Shown: positions 1-6,083 of the stretch, piece by piece
Position numbering within the stretch: the first letter of the stretch is position 1
Layout of the letters: every line of letters begins with the position of its first letter
Assembly (NCBI GenBank): GCA_000432575.1
Contig: HF996811.1
Coordinates: forward strand, 1-7,133
Direction: 5' to 3'
Origin: Clostridium sp. CAG:762
GTDB taxonomy: Bacteria > Bacillota_I > Bacilli_A > RF39 > UBA660
Length of the DNA: 7,133 bases
Program-made: the position numbers and the translations under genes
Notes under the pieces: model-generated
Told to the model about the DNA's origin: nothing
The model's database searches: none
What the model saw: the letters and a program-made list of their open reading frames with translations, nothing else

Positions 1-9
1 CACCTTCTT
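1..9 (-). promoter_or_regulatory. Shine-Dalgarno of a minus-strand gene lying off the left edge
   Basis: Read on the minus strand, bases 9 to 1 are AAGAAGGTG, one mismatch from the full anti-SD complement AAGGAGGTG. It follows a strong promoter at 33-61 by about 20 bases, so a minus-strand gene probably starts just beyond the window. Alternatively the final GTG (3 to 1) is itself the start codon, using the AAGGA a few bases upstream. No coding sequence is visible to identify the gene. Confidence 0.5.
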
Positions 10-32
10 CCTTCTGCTATTCTTATGTATTA

Positions 33-61
33 ATCTTACTATTTTTATTATTTATTGTCAA
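33..61 (-). promoter_or_regulatory. Sigma-A-type promoter for the gene off the left edge
   Basis: On the minus strand a consensus -35 box TTGACA (61-56) is followed by a 17-bp spacer and the -10 box TAAGAT (38-33). The predicted transcription start is near base 26, which gives a leader of only about 25 bases before the Shine-Dalgarno at the window edge. It lies immediately downstream of the helicase terminator, so the off-edge gene is transcribed separately from the helicase. Confidence 0.8.
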
Positions 62-74
62 GATATTTTAAAAT

Positions 75-114
75 AAAAAAAGAAATTACTTAATCATTAT
101 AAGCAAGTAATTTC
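75..114 (-). terminator. Intrinsic terminator of the SNF2 helicase gene
   Basis: On the minus strand GAAATTACTT (114-105) and AAGTAATTTC (91-82) form a perfect 10-bp stem with a 13-base loop, followed directly by seven T residues (81-75) and more T-rich sequence. The 5' arm and loop lie within the last codons of the helicase, and the TAA stop (92-90) sits at the base of the 3' arm. Termination is thus encoded inside the gene end. Confidence 0.85.
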
Positions 115-3100
115 CTAATATCACTCTCTGTTAATGAAGAAATATTTTCCTTACCAGTTTTCCCTTCTATTAAGCTTTCACTTAATATTTTTTTCTTATC
201 TTGCAATTCAATAATTCTTTCTTCTATAGTACCTTTAGTAACTAACTTATATACAGATACATTCTTAGTTTGTCCTATCCTATGAGCTCTGTCAGTAGCC
301 TGATTCTCCACTTGAGGGTTCCACCATATATCTAAATGTATTACCGTATCAGCTCCAATTAAATTTAAACCTGTTCCACCTGATTTTAATGTAATTAAAA
401 AACAATTAGTATCATTAGCATTAAATGCTTCAACTAAATTCATTCTCTCTTTACTAGATACACTTCCATCAATCATATAATTACTAATACCAATTTTATC
501 AAATTCATATTTAACATTATCTAAAACTCTTTTAAAACTACTAAATATTAGTATCTTATGCTCATTCATAATACTTTCTTTTACTATCTTAATTAACTCT
601 TCTATTTTAATTCTCTCTCCATCATAATTCTCATACATTACTTTAGGATCTATACATATCTGTCTTAATTTCATAAGCAATTGTAATATTTTCATTCTAG
701 CCTTAGCAAATCCTTCTTCTTCTATAACATTATCTATTTCTTTTCTAGTATCTTTTAACACCTTTAAATATAATTTCTTTTGTTTATCAGGTAACTCAAT
801 ATAAATATTCTTCTCTATTTTATCAGGTAATGACTCAATTACATCTTTTTTCTTTCTTCTTAATATAAATGGACTTATTTGATAATTAAGATTCTTTAAA
901 ATCTTCATTCCCTCCTCATCAACATCCTTAATATTATATTTTTCCTTAAATTTAATAATACTATTTAAATAACCTGGCATAATAAAATCAAATATACTCC
1001 ATAACTCACATACATTATTTTCAACAGGTGTGCCTGTTAAAGCAATCTTACAACTTGCTTTAATCTTCTTAACCTCTCTAGTCATCTCCGCTAAAGAATT
1101 CTTAATATTTTGAGCTTCATCTACTACACAAAGTTCAAAATCTATTTTCTCATATTCATCATTATCATTCCTAATTAAACCATAACTAGTTATAAAAATA
1201 TTATAGTTATTTCTATTTTTTAATATTTCTTTTCTCTTATTCTTATTCTCTGCTACAACCACAAATTTTAAAGATGGTGCAAACTTCTCAAATTCCTTTT
1301 GCCAATTATACATAAGTGATGTCGGTACCACAATAATTATTTTAGCATCCTTCTTTTCCCTTAATATTTGCTTAATCAAAGTAATCGTTTGTAAACTCTT
1401 ACCTAATCCCATCTCATCAGCTAAAATACCTCCAAAACCACATTTATATATAGTATATAACCATTTAACTCCATCTTTTTGATAATCTCTTAAAATACTA
1501 TTATCATCAATATCAAAATTAAAACAAGTATCTTTATATTTTTTAAAATTAGCAATAAATTCATCAAATAAATTATTTGTTTTAATACTCTTATAATTAT
1601 TCTTTAAACTATCTATATATAAAGCACGATATTTAGGTATTATTGCATTACCATTTTCAACATCTTCACTTGTAATATTTAAATCACTTATCAAATTATT
1701 AAGTTCCCTTATCTCTTCATTATCACTTAAAGAAACAACATTATTATTCTTTAATTTATAATACCTCTTCTTAGCCTTTAAAGCTTTAAATATACCATCT
1801 AACTCACTAGTATTTATACCATCAACATCAAATTTATAAGACATAATATTATCTTTACCTATACTAAAATTACTATTAGAACTAAGTTTCTTTAATATCT
1901 TTGTATTATCTATCCTCTTACTAGTAAATATCTCATATTCTTTAGTCAAATTACTTAATTCATTATCTAAAAAATCATACATCTTATCAATATCTTCTAA
2001 AATAAATCTTTTATTTACTATATTAAAACCATACCCCTCGATTACACTTACCACTTTATCTTCATATTCATTATCCCTTAAAATATTATTCTTAGTAAAA
2101 TAATTTACATCTTCTTTATAACTAAATACTATATCACATATTAATTTACTATTTGTTATATCAAAATATAATTTTGTTTTTGGAGACATAGGTAACTCAA
2201 TATCCTTAACATTTTCATCTAATACTAAATTATTTTTAACTTGATTAAATAATCCCCTGCTAAAAACATTTAAATTATTTTTATTAAATGTTAAATATTT
2301 AATTTTACTTTCACGAAGTAACTTAATATATTCTATATCTTCATTACTTAAAATATATAAATTATTATTATAATAAACATTCTTCATATTTTTAGTTAAA
2401 TAAATATAATTATTAATATCCTCTAATTTTAATAAATAATTATCTCCTTCTTCTTCTAAAATGTAATTAGTTGGTAATTTATAATAATAAGCATTAATAA
2501 CACCATAATTCTTTACTTTAAAAGGCAATCCCTTAATAATTTCTAATAAAGATTCAAATTCCCTTTGAGATAATACCATTGCATAATAATTATTACTATA
2601 ATATTCATTCCCACGGTAATTACCTAAAAATTCAATTATCTTTTTTCCACGTTCATCAAAATAATACTTATTTTTATCATAAGTTAAACCCTTACCAAAT
2701 TCATATGTATTTCCACTATTAAAAGCATTAATAAAATTAATTAACTTACTATCAGTAGATAAAACATATTTTTTCTTATTACCTATATATAATCTCACAT
2801 ATATATTATTATCAACAAAAGCAAATTCCAATTCAATATCTAATTTTTCCTTAATTGTATTACTCTTATTATCAATATATTTATTTAATATTTTTGAAGA
2901 AACCTCTAATTCATCTATAATTTCACAGTTTAAAATAGCATTCCCATATTGTACCAAGACAGAAGCTAAATGCTCACAGTAAAGATTACCACAGTTACAA
3001 GACATATCATATAATTTTTGTCCATTATTGATTACCATTACCTTATGATAATTACCACCTCTATCCTTAACTCTAAAATGATGAACATATCTATCTTCTA

Positions 3101-3203
3101 ATGTATTCATACCTAAAGGCATAATAAAACTAGATGGATAATATCTTCCTTTTAAATATACTTCATAACCAAATCTATCTATTATAAAACTATAAATATT
3201 CAT
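90..3203 (-). CDS. SNF2-family DEAD/DEAH-type helicase with N-terminal SWIM zinc finger
   Basis: Swi2/Snf2-type ATP-dependent DNA translocase of the bacterial class with a SWIM domain; cytoplasmic, presumed to act on DNA or protein-DNA complexes. Numbering here starts from an alternative GTG at 3224. The SWIM zinc ligands are C76, C78, C83 and H85. A long, weakly conserved bacterial SNF2-associated region spans about 240-570. The ATPase core has Walker A DEMGLGKS (603-610), Walker B DEAQ (702-705) and motif III LTGTP (729-733). The helicase C lobe has SGGTGLNL (948-955) and QATDRAHRIGQ (975-985). All catalytic motifs are intact and the length (about 1040 residues) is normal for the family. 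I chose the ATG at 3203: the promoter at 3231-3259 would start transcription near 3224, so the GTG has no leader, while the ATG has a weak purine-rich site (GGAAGAGAAGTGG) upstream. Transcribed alone. The cellular role of these proteins is poorly defined. Confidence 0.95.
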   Translation of the reverse strand: MNIYSFIIDRFGYEVYLKGRYYPSSFIMPLGMNTLEDRYVHHFRVKDRGGNYHKVMVINNGQKLYDMSCNCGNLYCEHLASVLVQYGNAILNCEIIDELEVSSKILNKYIDNKSNTIKEKLDIELEFAFVDNNIYVRLYIGNKKKYVLSTDSKLINFINAFNSGNTYEFGKGLTYDKNKYYFDERGKKIIEFLGNYRGNEYYSNNYYAMVLSQREFESLLEIIKGLPFKVKNYGVINAYYYKLPTNYILEEEGDNYLLKLEDINNYIYLTKNMKNVYYNNNLYILSNEDIEYIKLLRESKIKYLTFNKNNLNVFSRGLFNQVKNNLVLDENVKDIELPMSPKTKLYFDITNSKLICDIVFSYKEDVNYFTKNNILRDNEYEDKVVSVIEGYGFNIVNKRFILEDIDKMYDFLDNELSNLTKEYEIFTSKRIDNTKILKKLSSNSNFSIGKDNIMSYKFDVDGINTSELDGIFKALKAKKRYYKLKNNNVVSLSDNEEIRELNNLISDLNITSEDVENGNAIIPKYRALYIDSLKNNYKSIKTNNLFDEFIANFKKYKDTCFNFDIDDNSILRDYQKDGVKWLYTIYKCGFGGILADEMGLGKSLQTITLIKQILREKKDAKIIIVVPTSLMYNWQKEFEKFAPSLKFVVVAENKNKRKEILKNRNNYNIFITSYGLIRNDNDEYEKIDFELCVVDEAQNIKNSLAEMTREVKKIKASCKIALTGTPVENNVCELWSIFDFIMPGYLNSIIKFKEKYNIKDVDEEGMKILKNLNYQISPFILRRKKKDVIESLPDKIEKNIYIELPDKQKKLYLKVLKDTRKEIDNVIEEEGFAKARMKILQLLMKLRQICIDPKVMYENYDGERIKIEELIKIVKESIMNEHKILIFSSFKRVLDNVKYEFDKIGISNYMIDGSVSSKERMNLVEAFNANDTNCFLITLKSGGTGLNLIGADTVIHLDIWWNPQVENQATDRAHRIGQTKNVSVYKLVTKGTIEERIIELQDKKKILSESLIEGKTGKENISSLTESDIRKLLAYND

Positions 3204-3230
3204 AAAAAGCCACTTCTCTTCCACTTGAAT

Positions 3231-3259
3231 ATTTTAGCATATTTTTCTAAAATAAACAA
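3231..3259 (-). promoter_or_regulatory. Promoter of the SNF2 helicase gene
   Basis: On the minus strand -35 TTGTTT (3259-3254), a 17-bp spacer ending in an extended TGC, and -10 TAAAAT (3236-3231). The predicted transcription start near 3224 leaves a 21-base leader before the ATG at 3203. This decides the start codon in favour of 3203 over the upstream GTG. Confidence 0.75.
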
Positions 3260-3370
3260 GTACTTTTTGCAAACAAATGTATTTTTTCTATGACAACCAA
3301 CTTTCTCTCATACTATAAATATTAATCTAGAATTTAAACACCTATTTTCTACCAACAATAGCATAGCAAA

Positions 3371-3403
3371 CAAAAATAAACTCGAACTAAAAGACAGTTC
3401 GAG
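3371..3403 (-). terminator. Rho-independent terminator of the candidate small RNA
   Basis: CTCGAACT (3381-3388) and AGTTCGAG (3396-3403) form a perfect 8-bp stem with a 7-base loop. Only on the minus strand is it followed by a T-rich tract (TTTATTTTTG, 3380-3371); on the plus strand the hairpin is followed by mixed sequence. It therefore terminates a minus-strand transcript arriving from the right, where no open reading frame exists. Confidence 0.7.
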
Positions 3404-3484
3404 TATCAATCAATCTGGTGCGATATAAGAGCCTATTTTGAACACTTATATCTTTAAAGAATAAACTAATAAATATCAGTTCTA
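3372..3484 (-). ncRNA. Candidate small structured RNA of about 110 nt, family not recognised
   Basis: A free-standing transcription unit with no open reading frame of note. It has a promoter at 3490-3517 and a terminator at 3371-3403. Between them, minus-strand CTTATATC and GATATAAG (plus positions 3422-3429 and 3445-3452) make a perfect 8-bp stem closing a 15-base loop. A shorter 5' stem can form from AACTGA and TTAGTT near the start. Three hairpins between a good promoter and a terminator fit a small regulatory RNA. It could instead be a leader that reads on towards the helicase, but the helicase has its own promoter further down. It matches no Rfam family or Cas9 tracrRNA that I can recognise, and no CRISPR repeat is nearby. 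Confidence 0.5.
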
Positions 3485-3489
3485 TATAT

Positions 3490-3517
3490 AATATAGTATA
3501 AATTTCATCAATTTCAA
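3490..3517 (-). promoter_or_regulatory. Promoter of the candidate small RNA
   Basis: On the minus strand -35 TTGAAA (3517-3512) is followed either by TATATT (3495-3490, 16-bp spacer) or by TATTAT (3493-3488, 18-bp spacer). Transcription would start near 3484-3480. No minus-strand gene starts within 250 bases downstream except the helicase, which has a separate promoter. Confidence 0.55.
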
Positions 3518-3535
3518 CAGTTTTTAACAATTGAT

Positions 3536-3564
3536 TTGCATTTTTTACTGAAATATGGTATAGT
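3536..3564 (+). promoter_or_regulatory. Promoter of the 307-residue beta-solenoid-like gene
   Basis: -35 TTGCAT (3536-3541), 17-bp spacer with an extended TGG, and -10 TATAGT (3559-3564) on the plus strand. The start of transcription would be near 3571, giving a short leader carrying AAAGGGGG (3576-3583), 8 bases before the ATG at 3592. It is divergent from the small-RNA promoter, about 20 bases away. Confidence 0.75.
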
Positions 3565-3591
3565 ATTAAGAGTTCAAAGGGGGATTTATCT

Positions 3592-4515
3592 ATGAATAAA
3601 TTTAAGAAAATTCTTTATATTGTAACGAGACCTTATGCAATGAACTATCTCACAGGTAATTTAGGAAATGTTGTTGAAGATGAAGAAAAACTAACTTGTT
3701 ATGTTAAAAGAAGTAAAGTCAAAAAGAAAGATTATAATTACACTATTGCTTGTTTTGGTATAGGAGAAAACAAGGATAGAAAGAAAATTGAGAAAGCATA
3801 TAAATTGGATAAACCAATTTGTTATGTAATTGATGGTCTTGAATTTAAAAAACATCAAGTATATGTATTTGGATATAATGATTGTGAAGTTATTATTAAA
3901 AATTGCAGTTTTGGACTAGATTTATGTGTTCATGTTAATGGTAAATGTACATTAGATAATACAGATATAAAGACTTTCTCGTACTTATCAATTAATGCAA
4001 ATGAATTAGTAGTCAAAAATATGAGTAGTGATCAAATAGAAGTAATGAGATCTAAATCACACATTGGATTTGGTGCAAGTGATAAAATTGATGTAATAGA
4101 TTCTAATATTGGTAATAAAAAGAAAAACATTAGAGTTTCATTTACAGCTACCAATGAATTAAATATTTCTAATTCAAATATTACTGGTAAAGAAGTTGAA
4201 TGCGAATCAAGTGTAATTAATGTGGATGAAAGTAGTTCATTAACTGCAACTGATAAAGTTACTTTGAAAACTAATGATTTTAATCCAATAAATATTAATG
4301 CTCCAATAATTGTTTTAAATGGAGAAGAAATTGCAAATGAAAAGGAAACAGTTGTATTTAAAAAAATAACTGATCCATTATCACTTAAAAGATTAGAATT
4401 AGTAAATCTTTTAAAAAGAGTAAAAAATGAATGTGAAAGCATTAATTTGGAAAAAGTTTCTGAATACAAAGAAGAATTAGATGTTCAACCTATTAGTAAA
4501 GTTTTAAAAAGATAA
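3592..4515 (+). CDS. Hypothetical protein with beta-solenoid-like repeats
   Basis: I do not recognise a named family. The protein has 307 residues, no signal peptide and no membrane segment, so it is predicted to be cytoplasmic. Residues 1-85 are mixed and lysine-rich. Residues about 85-245 consist of short hydrophobic strands alternating with Asn, Asp and Ser turns, such as VIIKNCSFGLDLCV, ELVVKNMSS, KIDVIDSNIG and ELNISNSNITG. This spacing is typical of right-handed beta-helix or adhesin-like solenoid folds. Residues about 262-295 look helical and charged. The start is supported by AAAGGGGG 8 bases upstream and by an extended -10 promoter. It is transcribed alone, divergent from the small RNA and convergent with the CHAT locus. 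It could be a scaffold or structural protein; the sequence shows no catalytic motif. Confidence 0.8.
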   Translation: MNKFKKILYIVTRPYAMNYLTGNLGNVVEDEEKLTCYVKRSKVKKKDYNYTIACFGIGENKDRKKIEKAYKLDKPICYVIDGLEFKKHQVYVFGYNDCEVIIKNCSFGLDLCVHVNGKCTLDNTDIKTFSYLSINANELVVKNMSSDQIEVMRSKSHIGFGASDKIDVIDSNIGNKKKNIRVSFTATNELNISNSNITGKEVECESSVINVDESSSLTATDKVTLKTNDFNPININAPIIVLNGEEIANEKETVVFKKITDPLSLKRLELVNLLKRVKNECESINLEKVSEYKEELDVQPISKVLKR

Positions 4516-4523
4516 ATCAATTT

Positions 4524-4556
4524 AAAAACTATCTCTAAAATGAGGTAGTTTTTTAG
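4524..4556. terminator. Terminator shared between convergent genes
   Basis: ACTATCTC (4528-4535) pairs with GAGGTAGT (4542-4549) with one G-T wobble, and flanking A and T runs extend the stem to 12 bp around a 6-base loop. On the plus strand it is followed by TTTTTAGTTTTTT, a good U tract for the 307-residue gene. On the minus strand the following TTTTAAATT is weaker but could end the CHAT transcript, whose stop codon overlaps the structure at 4555-4553. Confidence 0.75.
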
Positions 4557-5458
4557 TTTTTTGTAACTAAATAAATATCTTTTACTTCAATTCCTTCCGA
4601 TACATATAATTGGGGAATTTGTTCTTCTGGTATTTCATATAATTTTAATGATACTATTGCTTGTTGAAATGCTTTTTCTAATGATAGTCCAAAACCGATA
4701 GAAGAATATAATTGAGAAGCAAAAACAATAGCTGCTTCATCACCAATGGAATTGTTCATCCCAATAGATGCCTCAATATTATCTATTATTTTTTCAGATA
4801 TAATTGAAGAAAAGCAATTGTTTAATACCACCAATCTAAGATTATCCAATGATGCATTAATTAATTCAACTAAAGTATCCATACTTAGTAATTTAGGCTT
4901 ATCATTATTATCTTGAAATACTAATTTACCATCTGAAGTACCATGACCACTAAAATGTAATATAGTTGGATTAACTTCGTTAATAAATTGCAATAAATCT
5001 GTAACTCTAGTAGCCCATCTTGTTTCAAATGATATGGAATCTCTTTTTAAAGATTTCTGAATTGATCCATGTATTTCTCTTGCTTCCTTTTCTAATTTTA
5101 ATTTTTGTTGTTGAATAGTATTTCCATCGTCATCTATAAATTCAATATCAGGATTAGAAGCGATAAATAGTATATTAATTTTTTCTTTTGCTTCTTTTAG
5201 TTTATTAACTTCTTTTATAAGATTATTTTGGTTTTCTCTTTGAATATCAAAATTTAGAGTGTATAATGCACCAACTTCTAGTAATCTTTTTTTATAAAAA
5301 TTGGTTATAACTTTAATTCTTTCTTTCCCTTTTTTATCTTTAATTTCACTTTTTATTGTAGAAGTATCTTCAATTCCATAAAGTATTTTTAATGACTGAT
5401 TTATTTTATCAACCTCAAAAAATCTTGACAATTCTTCTGTCATTAAATTAAATAGCAA
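4553..5458 (-). CDS. CHAT-domain (caspase-like) protease, C-terminal half of an interrupted TcmP-CHAT frame
   Basis: Residues about 93-301 are a CHAT domain, a clan-CD cysteine peptidase related to caspases and separase. INILFIASNP (94-103) is the first core strand, HFSGHG (168-173) carries the catalytic H172, and VVLNNCFSS (210-218) carries the catalytic C215. The substrate-pocket region GDEAAIVFASQLYSSIGFGLS (239-259) is typical of the family. The dyad is intact, so the peptidase could be active. Residues 1-75 are not CHAT: ELLFNLMTEELSRFF and the following helices match the late part of TcmP proteins. The frame is the same as that of the TcmP segment upstream, from which it is separated only by TAA at 5479-5477 and six codons. 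The listed start is a TTG at 5458; neither it nor the ATG at 5443 has a Shine-Dalgarno. Independent translation is therefore doubtful and would need readthrough or reinitiation. CHAT proteins are common effectors in bacterial conflict systems. Confidence 0.85.
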   Translation of the reverse strand: MLFNLMTEELSRFFEVDKINQSLKILYGIEDTSTIKSEIKDKKGKERIKVITNFYKKRLLEVGALYTLNFDIQRENQNNLIKEVNKLKEAKEKINILFIASNPDIEFIDDDGNTIQQQKLKLEKEAREIHGSIQKSLKRDSISFETRWATRVTDLLQFINEVNPTILHFSGHGTSDGKLVFQDNNDKPKLLSMDTLVELINASLDNLRLVVLNNCFSSIISEKIIDNIEASIGMNNSIGDEAAIVFASQLYSSIGFGLSLEKAFQQAIVSLKLYEIPEEQIPQLYVSEGIEVKDIYLVTKN

Positions 5459-5476
5459 TTCTACATTATTATACTT

Positions 5477-6004
5477 TTATAGTAAACCTTTATTTAGTTC
5501 AAATGGAACAGTAAATTTAAATGGATCTATAAAAAAGAATGCAGGTATCATATTATCTACTTTTGATAATATATTTTCAATAAATTTCTCATGTGTTGAA
5601 TTCGAAATTGCTATATTTAAATGCTCATTAATAATATTGAATTTATGTTCATCAATACTAATTCTAACGTTTTGTTCAATATTTTCTTTTAATAATCTAT
5701 AATTATTTACATCAGATTCTATAAAAATTAAATTAATCGATTTCATTTTCATATTAGGGTACTTCTTTGTTTGCTCAATAAAATCTAATGCTTCTTCTAT
5801 AATAATAAGTGGTGATCCATAGTTTCCATCGTCATACTTGCCGGTCCCTGCGAATGTATCTACAACTAAACAATTACCACTACCATATGGATTTAGTACC
5901 ACTTTTCTCATCCATGTTTTAACATATTCTGTAAGTACCTTTAACTTTATTTTTGAATGTTCTTCTAGACTATTAAAAAACTCTTTCCTATCTTTTTCAG
6001 CCGT
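5477..6004 (-). CDS. tcmP: Three-Cys-motif partner protein (TcmP)-like segment, truncated by an in-frame stop
   Basis: Counting ACG at 6004 as codon 1, the segment has the order seen in TcmP proteins. A leading helix with EEHSKIKLKVLTEYVKTW (14-31) is followed by LVVDTFAGTGKY (46-57), GSPL (63-66), IFIESD (93-98) and FFFIDPF (156-162). The D-x-F-A-G-x-G and DPF motifs resemble motifs I and IV of Rossmann methyltransferases; no methyl transfer has been shown here. The frame ends at TAA after 175 codons, shorter than full TcmP proteins, and the missing part continues in frame in the CHAT entry. An ATG start at 5911 is possible, but it has no Shine-Dalgarno and would discard the conserved leading helix. 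The true start is expected at 6004, where AGGAGG precedes ACG by 8 bases. The usual partner, a three-Cys-motif (phage Gp37/Gp68-like) protein, is not in the window. Confidence 0.75.
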   Translation of the reverse strand, partial: TAEKDRKEFFNSLEEHSKIKLKVLTEYVKTWMRKVVLNPYGSGNCLVVDTFAGTGKYDDGNYGSPLIIIEEALDFIEQTKKYPNMKMKSINLIFIESDVNNYRLLKENIEQNVRISIDEHKFNIINEHLNIAISNSTHEKFIENILSKVDNMIPAFFFIDPFKFTVPFELNKGLL

Positions 6005-6018
6005 AATTAATTCCTCCT
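6002..6018 (-). promoter_or_regulatory. Consensus Shine-Dalgarno followed by ACG in place of ATG
   Basis: On the minus strand AGGAGG (6018-6013) is followed by 8 bases and then ACG GCT GAA AAA (from 6004), in frame with the TcmP segment. An in-frame TAG overlaps the 5' end of the AGGAGG, so translation cannot start further upstream. ACG is one transition away from ATG at the ideal distance. ATT at 6007 (5-base spacing) is a possible rare start. Either way initiation should be weak. Confidence 0.7.
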
Positions 6019-6025
6019 AACTACT

Positions 6026-6073
6026 AAAAAAAAAGCATAGTATTCCTTATCGTATTAATAAGTCTCTACTAGC
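6026..6073 (-). terminator. Terminator of the 171-residue protein gene
   Basis: On the minus strand GCTAGTA (6073-6067) pairs with TACTATGC (6042-6035) with one bulged base. Inside it CTTAT (6062-6058) pairs with ATAAG (6050-6046) around a 7-base loop. Nine T residues follow directly (6034-6026). It starts about 10 bases after the stop at 6084 and ends just before the TcmP ribosome binding site, so it separates the two genes or attenuates readthrough into TcmP-CHAT. Confidence 0.7.
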
Positions 6074-6083
6074 CCTTATCTAA

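Larger units (their letters stand above)
4553..6004 (-). pseudogene. Whole TcmP-CHAT fusion reading frame, broken by one in-frame TAA and an ACG start
   Basis: From ACG at 6004 to TAA at 4555-4553 there are 484 codons in one frame, interrupted only by TAA at codon 176. The TcmP signature crosses the stop without any gap: IDPF and PFELNKGLL lie before it, and ELLFNLMTEELSRFF and LYTLNFDIQ after it. The CHAT domain then follows at about codons 275-483, with catalytic His 354 and Cys 397. The frame is otherwise free of frameshifts over about 1.45 kb, which suggests recent or error-derived lesions. No confident promoter lies between this gene and the terminator upstream. Whether it is a true pseudogene, a readthrough gene or a sequencing artefact cannot be settled from the sequence. 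Confidence 0.7.

Noticed and set aside
3222..3224. GTG start for the SNF2 helicase
   Set aside because: It coincides with the predicted transcription start and has no Shine-Dalgarno; the ATG at 3203 fits the promoter better.
3283..3335. Plus-strand promoter upstream of 3592
   Set aside because: ATGACA and TATAAA are 18 bp apart, but the -35 is poor, and a much better extended -10 promoter lies at 3536-3564 next to the gene.
3372..3484. tracrRNA of a type II CRISPR system
   Set aside because: The hairpin-plus-terminator layout is reminiscent, but there is no CRISPR repeat, no anti-repeat match and no cas gene in the window.
4032..4469. Open frame of 145 codons on the minus strand
   Set aside because: It lies wholly antisense to the 307-residue gene, which has a good ribosome binding site and promoter. 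It has no Shine-Dalgarno of its own and its protein is low-complexity, as expected for a shadow frame.
5477..5479. Stop-codon reassignment (TAA read as an amino acid)
   Set aside because: Every other gene in the window ends with TAA, several followed at once by terminators, so TAA works as a stop here.
5838..6020. Open frame of 60 codons on the plus strand
   Set aside because: It is antisense to the TcmP segment, whose minus-strand frame carries recognisable family motifs. It has no ribosome binding site or promoter.
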